In this document: piece after piece, positions 16,360 through 25,202 of the stretch | Layout: each line of letters opens with the position of its first letter | Position numbering within the stretch: the first letter of the stretch is position 1 | DNA from: UBA1573 sp034005165 | GTDB taxonomy: Bacteria > Pseudomonadota > Alphaproteobacteria > Micavibrionales > Micavibrionaceae | Direction of reading: 5' to 3' | Assembly (NCBI GenBank): GCA_034005165.1 | Contig: JAVEVE010000008.1 | Coordinates: forward strand, 22,353-86,352 | DNA length: 64,000 nucleotides | The notes under the pieces: model-generated | The model's input: only the letters and a program-made list of their open reading frames with translations | Told to the model about the DNA's origin: nothing | Databases searched by the model: none | Program-made: the position numbers and the translations under genes

Positions 16360-17124
16360 TCAAAACGGAAAGATGATATCGTAAAGCTGTGTCCCGTATC
16401 GCGGCTGCTGGACATCGGTAATCTGCCCGTTTCCGCCATATGCAATGCGTGCTTCGGCAATTTGTTCGTAGGAAACTGTGTTGTCGATATTTATATCCTG
16501 AGGGCGTACAATACCTGCCAGTTGCAAGACACGGTTCTCGTAGTTAACTCGTACTTCTTGCGAGCCTTGAATAACCATGTTTCCGTTCGGCAATACTTGT
16601 GTTACGGTTGCTGCCAGTTTCATTTTAATTTTTTCTTTGCGGTCTGTTGTGCCATCGCCTTTATACGAGGAATCTGCATCTGCATTTGTCAGATTTGAAG
16701 TGCTTAATGCTTCAGGGAAAACTTGTGTTAACTGGGTTTCCATGCCAAGGAGGTTTGGAAGAGAGGCCCCTTCCGAAGTGGTACGTGACCGGTCGGTAGC
16801 ATTCTCCATTTTTCCTTTATCATCAATATCAATCAGAACGGTCATAATGTCTCCGATTGTCTTGGCCCGCTGGTCTTTAAAGAATCCTTGTTGAGCTCCT
16901 GTCCAGAGAGAGTTTCCTTTTTTTGCGACAACTTGTGACTGAGGCATTGGCATACTGACAGGTTTGTATCCTTTTTGGTATGTCGGATTGACAATCGCGG
17001 ATTGCGGTGGTGTTTCACCGATATTCTTGACGCGATCAACTGCGGAGCAGGCTGTTAGAGCGCTTCCTGTTATCGCAATCAGAATAAAATTTCCTATTCC
17101 TTTTCTTGTGTTACTCTGTTTCAT
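16360..17124 (-). CDS. flgH: FlgH, flagellar L-ring lipoprotein
   Basis: A 254-residue lipoprotein that forms the outer-membrane ring. The lipobox is LTAC with the acylated cysteine at residue 26. Typical FlgH stretches are SLWTGAQQGFFKDQRAKTIGDIMTVLI, then LPNGNMVIQGSQEVRVNYE and LAGIVRPQDINIDNTVSYEQIAEARIAYGGNG. It is the last gene of the flgF operon, with AAAGGTGG as ribosome binding site. Confidence 0.97.
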   Translation of the reverse strand: MKQSNTRKGIGNFILIAITGSALTACSAVDRVKNIGETPPQSAIVNPTYQKGYKPVSMPMPQSQVVAKKGNSLWTGAQQGFFKDQRAKTIGDIMTVLIDIDDKGKMENATDRSRTTSEGASLPNLLGMETQLTQVFPEALSTSNLTNADADSSYKGDGTTDRKEKIKMKLAATVTQVLPNGNMVIQGSQEVRVNYENRVLQLAGIVRPQDINIDNTVSYEQIAEARIAYGGNGQITDVQQPRYGTQLYDIIFPF

Positions 17125-17177
17125 GTTATCCCACCTTTCTTGTCATTTTTGACTTATTGTGAATTCTGATTTTGTCC

Positions 17178-18170
17178 TTATTGGACCTGAACTATTTTGT
17201 CTCCAATTACTTCGGCCCGCAGGGATTGATTGCTGCTAATATTCATGACGCGAATAAAGTCTCCTTCTGCGCCGGGTTGCATGGCCTTGCCTCTAGCTGT
17301 CAGTTGCAACGGGCCGGATGCGAAGCGGATCAGTATTTCATCCCCACGTGCAACCAGTTGCGGAGAAACAAGCTCACGCATTTTGACAGGAGCTCCAGCT
17401 TCAACTAGGCGAGCAGGAGTCTTTCCGATCATTTTATCGGTATCTGTTACGGTGTCGTATGTGATGTTGCGGACAGTTACAGGAATCCACTCGATATCGC
17501 CGGACCCGATAATATCACCAGCTTTGAGGGAGGACCTTAACACAGGAACATTCTGGACCTTATCGATCACTCCACTCAAAGACAGGGTTTTAACCGGGTT
17601 GTCCGCATTTGGAGCTGCAACAACCGCGGTGAACACATCACGACCGGGCGTATAGGACATGCTGGCAATCTCGACAGTTGCAGGTAAGTCACCTGCCAAA
17701 GTAATTGAAGGCACGACATTTCCGACGGTCAATTCAAAATCTCCACTGACACCCTTCACGGCAAGTGCAGCTTTCAATGCATCTGTAATCTGCTCAGATG
17801 TAATAGTCTGCGCGGTGCGTGTAATGACAACTTGGTCAAGGGCAGAGGAGGGTTGCCAGTCAATATTGTACAACGTTGCAACGCGTTTAAGTGTTGAGGC
17901 ATTGATAACCATTGTTTTTCCTGGTTGAGGCGATGCTCCCAAAACAGCATCCTGTTTATCAGGTAGATCAGTAAACAAGTCGCTCAGACGAACAACACGG
18001 TCATTCACAGAAGTTTCGGCAATTAAATTAGCCGCAGAAGCAGTTGGAATATGCAAGAACAGATAGAGAAGGGCGTAACCGAGACCAAGTACAATTGCGA
18101 TGCTTTTGAACGTGAGGCGGCACATATAAAGGACGCTCTGTTTTGTCTGTTCGATTTGGTACTTTGTCAT
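17178..18170 (-). CDS. flgA: FlgA, P-ring assembly chaperone
   Basis: A 330-residue periplasmic chaperone for FlgI. The N-terminus has a long cytoplasmic lead, then a hydrophobic signal (SIAIVLGLGYALLYLFLHIPTASA). The C-terminal SAF-type domain contains VPVLRSSLKAGDIIGSGDIEWIPV, then MIGKTPARLVEAGAPVKMREL and LQLTARGKAMQPGAEGDFIRVMN. It lies between flgG and flgH. The start at 18170 has GGGAG at a proper distance. Confidence 0.95.
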   Translation of the reverse strand: MTKYQIEQTKQSVLYMCRLTFKSIAIVLGLGYALLYLFLHIPTASAANLIAETSVNDRVVRLSDLFTDLPDKQDAVLGASPQPGKTMVINASTLKRVATLYNIDWQPSSALDQVVITRTAQTITSEQITDALKAALAVKGVSGDFELTVGNVVPSITLAGDLPATVEIASMSYTPGRDVFTAVVAAPNADNPVKTLSLSGVIDKVQNVPVLRSSLKAGDIIGSGDIEWIPVTVRNITYDTVTDTDKMIGKTPARLVEAGAPVKMRELVSPQLVARGDEILIRFASGPLQLTARGKAMQPGAEGDFIRVMNISSNQSLRAEVIGDKIVQVQ

Positions 18171-18211
18171 TGTTTTGCTCCCTTAATCCCTAACTGAATG
18201 TGAACACTCTC

Positions 18212-18394
18212 TTAACCAACTAGCCCTTGCAACATGTCGGAAGCTTGAGCCAGGCGTTCAAAGGTCTGAAACATGGTATTTGTTCCGTTCTCCACAAACA
18301 CAACAACCACGCCCGCTAATCCGATAACAGTCAGAAGGCTACGTATGCTTTGAAGAATGATTTGGTTTCCGGTTGTTTCAAAATTCATGTTCAT
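18212..18394 (-). CDS. Small single-pass membrane protein between flgG and flgA
   Basis: A 60-residue protein with one clear hydrophobic helix (about residues 17-34, SIRSLLTVIGLAGVVVVFVE) and an amphipathic C-terminal helix (FQTFERLAQASDMLQGL). GAGAGGTG lies upstream of the ATG. It has the same strand and close spacing as flgG and flgA, so it is probably co-transcribed and flagellum-related. I recognise no family. Confidence 0.65.
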   Translation of the reverse strand: MNMNFETTGNQIILQSIRSLLTVIGLAGVVVVFVENGTNTMFQTFERLAQASDMLQGLVG

Positions 18395-18498
18395 ATTGCA
18401 CCTCTCTACTCAGTTTTTGGCCTTAACGGTCGTTTTTTCCTACCTGTTTAGCATTGCAAGAGGTATGCCAACCTCTTGCTTTATGGATAATTATTTAC

Positions 18499-19284
18499 CT
18501 ATCTGAGCTGATTAACTGTATCCATCATCTCGTCAGAGGTACTGATAACGTTTGAGTTCATCTCGTATGCGCGCTGGGCGGTAATCAGCAGGGTGATTTC
18601 CTTAACAGAGTCCACGTTAGACTGCTCAAGAACGCCTTGCTTGATAGTCCCGAAGTTGGTCTCGCCCGGAATACCGGCAATAGCTGCTCCGGAAGCCTCG
18701 GTTTCCATGAACATGGTGTCGCCTACAGATTCAAGTCCAGCCGGGTTCACAAAGTTTGCCAGTTCAATCTGCCCCAAATTCTGCATGGCGACCTGAGCAG
18801 GCATTTTAGCAAGAACTTCCCCTTGCGTGTTTACTTCGACATAAACCGCATCAGAAGGGACGGTAATGCCTGGTAACAGGCGATAGCCTTCAGAAGTGAC
18901 GATTTCGCCGTCTTGGTTCATTTGAAAGCTACCGGCACGTGTATAGGCGGTTTCTCCGCTTGGAAGCTCGATTTGGAAGAATCCGCGACCGTTAATCGCC
19001 AGATCCATATCACCATCCGTAATCTGAAGGGTTCCTTGCTCGTGAGAGCGATAGGTTGCAGACGGCTTAACACCAAGGCCTAAAGAGAGCCCCGCAGGAA
19101 TGACAGTCCCCGCTGTAGAAGATGTCGCCCCTGGTCTGGATAGATGCTGATACATCAAATCCTTGAATTCAAGCCGTTGCTTTTTAAAGCCGGTGGTGGT
19201 CATGTTGGCGATGTTGTTGGAAATAGTATCCACATTCATCTGCTGGGCCAGCATGCCTGTCGCGCCGATATCGAGTGATCTCAT
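18499..19284 (-). CDS. flgG: FlgG, distal rod protein
   Basis: A 261-residue rod protein. The N-terminus has MRSLDIGATGMLAQQMNVDTISNNIAN, the axial-protein signature (ANNxxN type). The middle contains YRSHEQGTLQITDGDMDLAINGRGFFQIELP, and the C-terminus ends EITLLITAQRAYEMNSNVIS...DEMMDTVNQLR. It has an AAAGGAG ribosome binding site and is the second gene of its operon. Confidence 0.97.
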   Translation of the reverse strand: MRSLDIGATGMLAQQMNVDTISNNIANMTTTGFKKQRLEFKDLMYQHLSRPGATSSTAGTVIPAGLSLGLGVKPSATYRSHEQGTLQITDGDMDLAINGRGFFQIELPSGETAYTRAGSFQMNQDGEIVTSEGYRLLPGITVPSDAVYVEVNTQGEVLAKMPAQVAMQNLGQIELANFVNPAGLESVGDTMFMETEASGAAIAGIPGETNFGTIKQGVLEQSNVDSVKEITLLITAQRAYEMNSNVISTSDEMMDTVNQLR

Positions 19285-19349
19285 TTTAGTCTCCTTTACG
19301 TCTTACCCTTATTTATTTGTTTTACCGTTTGTCCGAAGTCCGTCCGGAA

Positions 19350-20084
19350 TTAGGACGTCTTTTCACCTATTTTTTTGATCGCATTTACTTGACGCTCATG
19401 TTCGTTGTTAATCATGCGCATTGTAGATTGATAGGTTCTCAGGATATCTATCATACGTGTCATCTCTTGTACCGGATTGACGTTTGATCCTTCCAGATAG
19501 CCTTGTTTTACAATAGTTTCGGTTGCCGCCCTCCCGGCATCCTTCGAAGAATATAATCCGTTGCCTTCAGGGGTCAGAGACTGAATGTTGTCAAATTCGA
19601 CAACTGAAATTCGTCCGACAATATTGCCGTCCGCAGAGATATCTCCATCATGGGTAATAACAACGTCATTGGCTCCTGCGGGAATGGCAATCGGGTTACC
19701 ACCAGGACCAGAAACTCTGAACCCATCGGACGTAACTAATTCGCTATTGGAATTGATCGTAAAGTCGCCGCCGCGCGTATACTGGATTGTGCCACTGGGA
19801 GACATGACCTCTATAAACCCAGGGCCATTTAGCGCGATATCATAAGTTCCCCCAGTAACAGAAATAGAACCAGGGGAGGTGGTGTCATACTGCCCCATGT
19901 CATAGACCATCGACAGAGAGTCTTGATTGGTGTAGCTTGAACTCTTGGCGATATATTCCTCGAACATCGGGTTTTGAGCTCGGTATCCTGCTGTATTGAC
20001 GTTTGCCACGTTGTTAGCGACCAGCGTCATGGCGTGGTCAAGAACCAACTGTCTTGATAATCCAACGTATAAACTATTTTCCAT
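19350..20084 (-). CDS. flgF: FlgF, proximal rod protein
   Basis: A 244-residue rod protein. It begins MENSLYVGLSRQLVLDHAMTLVANNVANVNTAGYRAQ and carries GTYDIALNGPGFIEVMSPSG and a C-terminal PVQEMTRMIDILRTYQSTMRMIN. It is the first gene of the flgF-flgG-flgA-flgH operon, 63 bases from the predicted sigma-54 start site. Confidence 0.95.
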   Translation of the reverse strand: MENSLYVGLSRQLVLDHAMTLVANNVANVNTAGYRAQNPMFEEYIAKSSSYTNQDSLSMVYDMGQYDTTSPGSISVTGGTYDIALNGPGFIEVMSPSGTIQYTRGGDFTINSNSELVTSDGFRVSGPGGNPIAIPAGANDVVITHDGDISADGNIVGRISVVEFDNIQSLTPEGNGLYSSKDAGRAATETIVKQGYLEGSNVNPVQEMTRMIDILRTYQSTMRMINNEHERQVNAIKKIGEKTS

Positions 20085-20465
20085 TATCTCTTCCCTTTAC
20101 CCTTTAACCTTTTTGCCTTCGATTTCAGGTCAAACCTTTTACGGCTCCCTCTTCGTATTGCGAAACCCGTGCCAAGATAGAAAATCATGGAAAAACAAGG
20201 AATTGCAGGGGGCTTAAAATATGGATAGGGTAAGGGCTGCTAGGAAAAATATGTCTTCTGACAATGATTTTCCCGAACACTTGTCGAGCGAGCGGCATTT
20301 TTTTCCTCCCTTGATGGGATAATTCTCCACAGGGCTCTATATCAATTCGTATAAGCGGTTTGAACAGGGGGCTGGTGTTCTATAGAATAAGAAAAATACT
20401 GATTCCCGAGTTCAGGCCGGTTCGGCCTTTCAGACCAATAGTTTAGACAATATGGAAGAAGCTTT
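20085..20465. other. 381-base divergent region between flgF and fliL
   Basis: It holds the sigma-54 promoter of flgF at 20159-20174 and, near fliL, an inverted repeat AGGCCG-GTT-CGGCCT at 20414-20428 in the fliL leader. No sigma-54 or CtrA site was found for fliL. No gene is supported here. Confidence 0.5.
20159..20174 (-). promoter_or_regulatory. Sigma-54 promoter of the flgF operon
   Basis: The minus strand reads TGGCACGGGTTTCGCA, a near-consensus -24/-12 element with GG-N10-GC. It differs in three bases from the flgI and flgB sites. Confidence 0.85.
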
Positions 20466-21080
20466 ATGAGCGAAGATACAGCCGATAAAGATCAGAAATC
20501 AGCCGAAGTCGGTGAGAACGGCGATGTTCAGCCGATTGATGATGGCGGCGGAAAAATGAAAAAAATAATAATGATCGTCATTCCGCTTTTACTATTGATC
20601 GGGGGCGGGGCTGGTCTCTATTTCACAGGAACACTGGATAAGCTTTTGGGTAAAGAAGACGCGTCTCAAGAAAAAGCCGAAGGTGGTGACCATGGAGAGG
20701 AAGCCGGCAGTCACGAAGAAAAAGCGGCTGAAAGCAAAGGCGAAGGACACGGCGGTGCAGAAGGTGAGCATGCTGCCGGTTCTGTGTTCATGAAGATCCC
20801 AGATCTGATTGTAAACCTGACAAGCAGCGGACAACCTAGATATTTGCGTCTGTCTATCCAATTGGAACTGAATAGTGAAGAAGACATGAAAAAGGTTGAA
20901 ATGGTTATGCCGCGTGTCGTTGACCAGTTTCAGACATATCTAAGAGAGTTGCGTGTAGAAGACTTGCGCGGATCGAAAGGTATTTACAGATTACAAATGG
21001 AATTGCTGGCCCGTGTCAATGCGGCGGCAGCGCCTGTCGAAGTCAAAGATGTGCTTTTTCAGGAAATTCTGATACAATAA
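20466..21080 (+). CDS. fliL: FliL, flagellar basal-body associated membrane protein
   Basis: A 204-residue single-pass protein. An acidic cytoplasmic tail precedes a membrane helix at about residues 33-54. A Glu/Gly/His-rich linker (residues 65-100) leads to the periplasmic stomatin-like domain FMKIPDLIVNLTSSGQPRYLRLSIQLEL with RVVDQFQTYLRELRVEDLRGSKGIYRL. FliL assembles around stators and stabilises them. fliM follows 90 bases downstream. Confidence 0.92.
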   Translation: MSEDTADKDQKSAEVGENGDVQPIDDGGGKMKKIIMIVIPLLLLIGGGAGLYFTGTLDKLLGKEDASQEKAEGGDHGEEAGSHEEKAAESKGEGHGGAEGEHAAGSVFMKIPDLIVNLTSSGQPRYLRLSIQLELNSEEDMKKVEMVMPRVVDQFQTYLRELRVEDLRGSKGIYRLQMELLARVNAAAAPVEVKDVLFQEILIQ

Positions 21081-21170
21081 CCCAAAAAATAAGCATCTGG
21101 CCTGCTTTTTGTATAGGAGGAGAAAGATGCATAAAAACAGTAAGATGGATACCGGAAGGATGATCTGCCG

Positions 21171-22280
21171 ATGAGCGAAACAGATCAGATGAGCGAAGAA
21201 GAACGCCGTATGATGGAGGAATGGGAAGCCATGTCCGGCGATGGTGATGCTGGTGGCGATGCAAACCTCGAAATGGATGAAGTTCCCTCGGTCGGCGGCG
21301 GCGGTGATGAAGGCCCCGGCGGCGCACGGATTCTGAATCAGGCAGAAATTGACTCCCTGCTTGGATTTGATAGCGATGGCCCTGAAGAGGAAACATCAGG
21401 TGTGATGGCGTTGATTAACGCCGCGCTTGTAAATTATGAACGCCTGCCAATGCTGGATATTGTCTTCGATCGATTGGTCAGGCTGATGTCCACTTCCTTG
21501 AGAAACCTAACTTCGGATAACGTTGAGGTGTCTCTCGACCAGATTTCGACTGTCCGCTTCGGAGACTATCTCAACTCCATCCCTCTACCTGCAATGCTCA
21601 CCGTCTTCAAGGCTGAAGAATGGGATAACAACGGTTTGATCGTTGTGGATAGTGCGTTGATTTACTCTGTTGTTGATGTTCTCCTCGGAGGGAGGAAAGG
21701 AACCCCATCTATTCGTGTAGAGGGGCGTCCTTATACCACGATTGAAACAAAACTTGTCGAGCGAATGTTGAACGTATCTTTACACGATATGTCAACCGCA
21801 TTTGATCCTTTGTCGCCTGTCAGTTTCAAGTTAGAGAACATTGAAACAAACCCGCGATTTGCTGCTATTACACAGTCCGGAAATGCGTGCGTTCTAGTCA
21901 GAATGCGCATTGATATGGGGGATCGTGGCGGACGTATCGAAATATTGATCCCGTATGCGACGCTCGAACCTATCCGCGAACTTTTGCTCCAGATGTTTAT
22001 GGGGGAAAAATTCGGGAGGGACTCAATCTGGGAAACCCACTTGACCAACGAACTCTATATGACAGATGTCTATATGCAGGCCGTGATGGGTGAAAAGACC
22101 GTTATGCTGCGGGATATGCTCAATTGGAAAAAAGGCACAACCATTATGTTCAACACCAAGCCGAGTGACGAGGTCGAACTTCGTTGTGGTGATTTCACAA
22201 TGTTTGCTGGCCCTATGGGCCAAAAAGAGGGTAATATTGCTGTCAGGATCGAGAAATATATCCCGCCTGAAAAAGAATAA
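21171..22280 (+). CDS. fliM: FliM, flagellar motor switch protein
   Basis: A 369-residue C-ring protein. The N-terminal region is acidic and Gly-rich. LNQAEIDSLLGF is present at about residues 55-66. In most FliM this motif is near residue 1 and binds CheY-P. The middle domain has LVRLMSTSLRNLTSDNVEVSLDQISTVRFGDYLNSIPLPAMLTVFKAEEWDNNGL, and a SpoA domain ends the protein. The tail before the motif is about 50 residues longer than usual. Confidence 0.96.
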   Translation: MSETDQMSEEERRMMEEWEAMSGDGDAGGDANLEMDEVPSVGGGGDEGPGGARILNQAEIDSLLGFDSDGPEEETSGVMALINAALVNYERLPMLDIVFDRLVRLMSTSLRNLTSDNVEVSLDQISTVRFGDYLNSIPLPAMLTVFKAEEWDNNGLIVVDSALIYSVVDVLLGGRKGTPSIRVEGRPYTTIETKLVERMLNVSLHDMSTAFDPLSPVSFKLENIETNPRFAAITQSGNACVLVRMRIDMGDRGGRIEILIPYATLEPIRELLLQMFMGEKFGRDSIWETHLTNELYMTDVYMQAVMGEKTVMLRDMLNWKKGTTIMFNTKPSDEVELRCGDFTMFAGPMGQKEGNIAVRIEKYIPPEKE

Positions 22281-22346
22281 TGTCGGGGGATGACGTTTAT
22301 TTTGAGTAGTAAGAGTGCGTAACATTTAAAAAATAGAAAGTCTGCC

Positions 22347-22946
22347 ATGTCTGGGTTGATGTTGGGTTTTGATCTGGTAATTATTGTGATGCTTGGCGCA
22401 ACGATTTTCTATGCGGTGCGTTTAAGTAAGCACTTGAGTATCTTCCGATCAAACCGTTCGGAAATGGAACGCCTGATCCGTGAATTGTCAATGCAGATCA
22501 CGCGTGCGCAAGAAGGGATCTCGACGCTTGATGAAATCTCGACCACAACAGGCGAAGATTTACGCAAGATGGTAGCAAAGGCACAAGGTTTGTGCGATGA
22601 GTTGTCACTGATGACGGAAGCCGGAGACTCTTTGGCTGAAAGACTGGAAAAACTTGCGACAAAAAACAGAGAGATTGCCGACGATATCGGACAGAATGTC
22701 GTTAGCAGCGTCTATCCTGGGCAAAAAGCATCTGTGTCTTCTTCCTCCCGTTATGAGGAGACTCTTCCAAAGGCGGATAAGCAGAGAATTGTTCCTACCC
22801 TTGAATCATCCTTCGCTATCCGCGATCCGGATTACGATGGAGGAAATGAAGGAAGTTTCGATGATGCGGATGACACGGGTTCATTCCTGAGTAAAGCTGA
22901 AAAAGATTTAGCTGCGGCGCTAAGAGGGCGCGGCAGTAAAAAATAA
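22347..22946 (+). CDS. DUF6468-type flagellar-operon membrane protein
   Basis: A 199-residue protein. One membrane helix at residues about 5-25 (MLGFDLVIIVMLGATIFYAVRL) is followed by a long coiled-coil region (residues about 40-110: MERLIRELSMQITRAQEGISTLDEIS...SLAERLEKLATKNREI) and a Ser/Asp-rich tail. I associate it with the DUF6468 family found between fliM and motE in alphaproteobacteria. Its molecular role is unknown; position suggests assembly or positioning of the motor. Confidence 0.75.
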   Translation: MSGLMLGFDLVIIVMLGATIFYAVRLSKHLSIFRSNRSEMERLIRELSMQITRAQEGISTLDEISTTTGEDLRKMVAKAQGLCDELSLMTEAGDSLAERLEKLATKNREIADDIGQNVVSSVYPGQKASVSSSSRYEETLPKADKQRIVPTLESSFAIRDPDYDGGNEGSFDDADDTGSFLSKAEKDLAAALRGRGSKK

Positions 22947-22982
22947 TTTTATAGATAAAACCATTTTTGGTGAAAGATTGTC

Positions 22983-23756
22983 ATGTCCAACGGCCTCGGT
23001 AAATTCATTTCGGCGCGTCTGCGTTTGCTACCTGTTCTTATTGCGGTGGCCACATTGGCATTTATCGCGAGGGTAGGCGATGCTGTGGTTGAGATGCGTG
23101 ACCTTTCTGGCGCCGCCTATGCAGAAGATGCAAAGACCGAAACATATAACGAACCTGTGAAAGCAGCGGATTCATCGGCGGAAGCATCTGGAACACAGCC
23201 GTCAACAGATCATCTGGCATCATCTGCCGCAGATGATATCAGCTTGCCATCTATGGATGGAAAAGAGGATAAGCCTGTTGAGGATATAACAGAAGATGTT
23301 ATGAAGAAATGGGAAGATGCCAGCGACATTGACACGGAATATTCCGACATCAAACAGGAAATGTATAAAGATCTAGTCGACCGCCGCAGATTACTTGATG
23401 AGCGGGAGCAGACGCTCGAAAAGCGAGAGGCCTTGATAAATGCCGCCCAACTTGAGCTGGATCGAAAATATAAAGAGATGACTGGATTGAGAGATGAAAT
23501 TCAGTCTTTGCTGAAAAAACAATCCGATGAAGAAGCTGCACGCCTGAATTCTTTGGTCAAAATTTATACAGGAATGAAGCCGAAAGATGCCGCACGTATT
23601 TTTAATACGCTGGATATGGATATTCTGGTTGAGGTGATTGGTCGCATGCCGGAGAGTAAATCAGCACCTATCCTTGCGGGTATGGATGCTGATAGGGCGC
23701 GTGCCCTGACAACATTGCTGGCCGAACAGAAGAAATTGCCTGATATCCCGCAGTAA
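22983..23756 (+). CDS. motE: MotE-like periplasmic motility chaperone
   Basis: A 257-residue exported protein. A signal/anchor helix occupies residues about 12-33. An acidic linker leads to a long coiled coil (LDEREQTLEKREALINAAQLELDRKYKEM) and a C-terminal MgtE-N/FliG-like domain (LVKIYTGMKPKDAARIFNTLDMDILVEVIGRMPESKSAPILAGMDADRA). Sinorhizobium MotE is a periplasmic chaperone for MotC, and this architecture matches. It closes the fliL-fliM operon. Confidence 0.8.
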   Translation: MSNGLGKFISARLRLLPVLIAVATLAFIARVGDAVVEMRDLSGAAYAEDAKTETYNEPVKAADSSAEASGTQPSTDHLASSAADDISLPSMDGKEDKPVEDITEDVMKKWEDASDIDTEYSDIKQEMYKDLVDRRRLLDEREQTLEKREALINAAQLELDRKYKEMTGLRDEIQSLLKKQSDEEAARLNSLVKIYTGMKPKDAARIFNTLDMDILVEVIGRMPESKSAPILAGMDADRARALTTLLAEQKKLPDIPQ

Positions 23757-24063
23757 ACCGCGAATATCTGCTCTAGAATATCTTTGGTTTAAATCCCTCC
23801 TTAAATGTCATAATGCATAGAGGCTTAATACGAAAGTATTAGCCCTCTATTTTGCATTTACATTGAATAGTGTTAGGATGCGCAATCATGATGCGTCCGG
23901 ACTCCGGAAACATGGCATCAATACAGCCTTTTATGGCGTAAAACCTTCCTGCTGCGTAGTATTTTGTTAATCTTTTCATGAAATTATTGAGTTTACTGGG
24001 CCTATCGGTCTGAAAAGAATCTAGTCATCTAATACTTCAAGTTACTCTAAGGAGCAGAGAAAA
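23757..24063. other. 307-base region between motE and cheY
   Basis: It contains the large motE terminator hairpin at 23812-23858. The remaining 200 bases are AT-rich and must hold the cheY promoter. One CtrA half site (TTAATC) lies near 23968. No gene is supported here. Confidence 0.5.
23812..23860 (+). terminator. motE terminator with GNRA tetraloop
   Basis: A 14-pair stem (TAGAGG...TTAATAC / GTATTA...CCTCTA, one mismatch and one wobble) is capped by GAAA. It is flanked by an outer AATGCA/TGCATT pair and by TTTT on the 3-prime side. A GAAA cap closed by C-G is an unusually stable form for a simple terminator. Confidence 0.75.
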
Positions 24064-24450
24064 ATGTCCGTCGATAAGAATATGAACGTCCTCATCGTTG
24101 ACGATTACAAAACCATGTTACGCATTATCGGCAACTTGCTGAAGCAGCTGGGGTTTAACAATGTGGATGAAGCTACGGACGGATCCATGGCTTTGGAAAT
24201 GTTCAAAAACAAGAATTACGGTCTGGTCATTTCTGACTGGAACATGGAACCGATGTCAGGTCTGGATCTGTTGAAGCAGGTTCGTACATTACCTGCAAAC
24301 GCAAACGTTCCGTTTGTAATGGTCACTGCTGAAAGCAAGACCGAAAACGTGATCGCCGCCAAGCAGGCAGGCGTTAGCAACTATATCGTTAAGCCGTTCA
24401 ATGCGGAAACATTGAAGACCAAACTGGTCTCTGTACTGGGTGATTTCTAA
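24064..24450 (+). CDS. cheY: CheY, chemotaxis response regulator
   Basis: A 128-residue single receiver domain. Acidic pocket Asp13-Asp14, phospho-acceptor Asp58 (in LVISDWNMEPMSG), Thr in VMVTAES and Lys in IVKPFNAET are all present. Phosphorylated CheY binds FliM and FliN to change motor behaviour. It has a TAAGGAGC ribosome binding site and is directly followed by cheZ. Confidence 0.93.
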   Translation: MSVDKNMNVLIVDDYKTMLRIIGNLLKQLGFNNVDEATDGSMALEMFKNKNYGLVISDWNMEPMSGLDLLKQVRTLPANANVPFVMVTAESKTENVIAAKQAGVSNYIVKPFNAETLKTKLVSVLGDF

Positions 24451-24481
24451 TCCAATAAGAAATAGGGATCAGGGGAAAAAT

Positions 24482-25078
24482 ATGGAAGCATCTGGTACAG
24501 GCATTCGCCGCGATAAGGTAATAAATCTGATTAACTCGGTGATCGAGAAGGTTGGCGCGGCCGATGAAATCTCGAGAGAGCATATTTATGCAGAGCTAAA
24601 AGATCTTCACGATATTATCGAGGCAACTCGGAATGAAATCAATGCAACCCGCGTTACGGATATTTCCGGAACGCATATTCCGACAGCAACAGACGAATTG
24701 GATGCAGTTGTTGCAGCAACGGAAGTCGCAACAGGAACTATTATGGATGCTTGTGACGCGATGACCGAATATGCCGAGCAATTGGACTCTGCCCATAAAG
24801 ACTTTATGGTTATGCAGGTTACAAAAATTCTCGAAGCCTGCTCTTTTCAGGATATTACCGGTCAGCGCATTACCAAAGTTGTCCGGAGTCTGAAAACTAT
24901 TGATGAAAAAGTTTCGAACTTGCTTCAGGTTTTGGGAGACAAACTTCCTGCCCATACAACTGCAACAGAAGCCGCAGATGAGAGAACTGGGGATGCACGC
25001 CTTTTAAACGGGCCACAAATGGCTGATAAGGCTATCTCTCAGGATGAAATTGACAAATTACTGGAAGATCTCTTCTAA
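24482..25078 (+). CDS. cheZ: CheZ, CheY-P phosphatase
   Basis: A 198-residue helical protein. The catalytic segment is KILEACSFQDITGQRITKVVRSLKTI, with the Asp and Gln (FQDITGQRI) that drive CheY-P dephosphorylation. The C-terminal ISQDEIDKLLEDLF is the CheY-binding helix. I choose the ATG after CAGGGGAAAAAT rather than a GTG at 24440 that overlaps cheY. cheZ next to cheY in alphaproteobacteria is known but not universal. Confidence 0.9.
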   Translation: MEASGTGIRRDKVINLINSVIEKVGAADEISREHIYAELKDLHDIIEATRNEINATRVTDISGTHIPTATDELDAVVAATEVATGTIMDACDAMTEYAEQLDSAHKDFMVMQVTKILEACSFQDITGQRITKVVRSLKTIDEKVSNLLQVLGDKLPAHTTATEAADERTGDARLLNGPQMADKAISQDEIDKLLEDLF

Positions 25079-25120
25079 AGGGGAGTCAAATCTCCTGAAT
25101 ACAAACAAGAAAATGGAATT

Positions 25121-25150
25121 AACCCCTTATATTTTGGGGGTTTTTTCGTT
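25121..25150 (+). terminator. Terminator after cheZ
   Basis: Stem AACCCC-TTATATTTT-GGGGGTT is followed by TTTTTTCG, 43 bases past the cheZ stop. It sits before the start I choose for the next gene, so that gene would have its own promoter. Confidence 0.6.
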
Positions 25151-25202
25151 TTGGCGCCGTAGGCTTATTGCCCTGATATGGCAGCTGTGGCAATTTCTCT
25201 AT

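Noticed and set aside
25044..25202. N-terminal extension of the AMIN/TPR gene
   Set aside because: It overlaps cheZ and reads through a terminator hairpin; a signal peptide starts properly at 25203.
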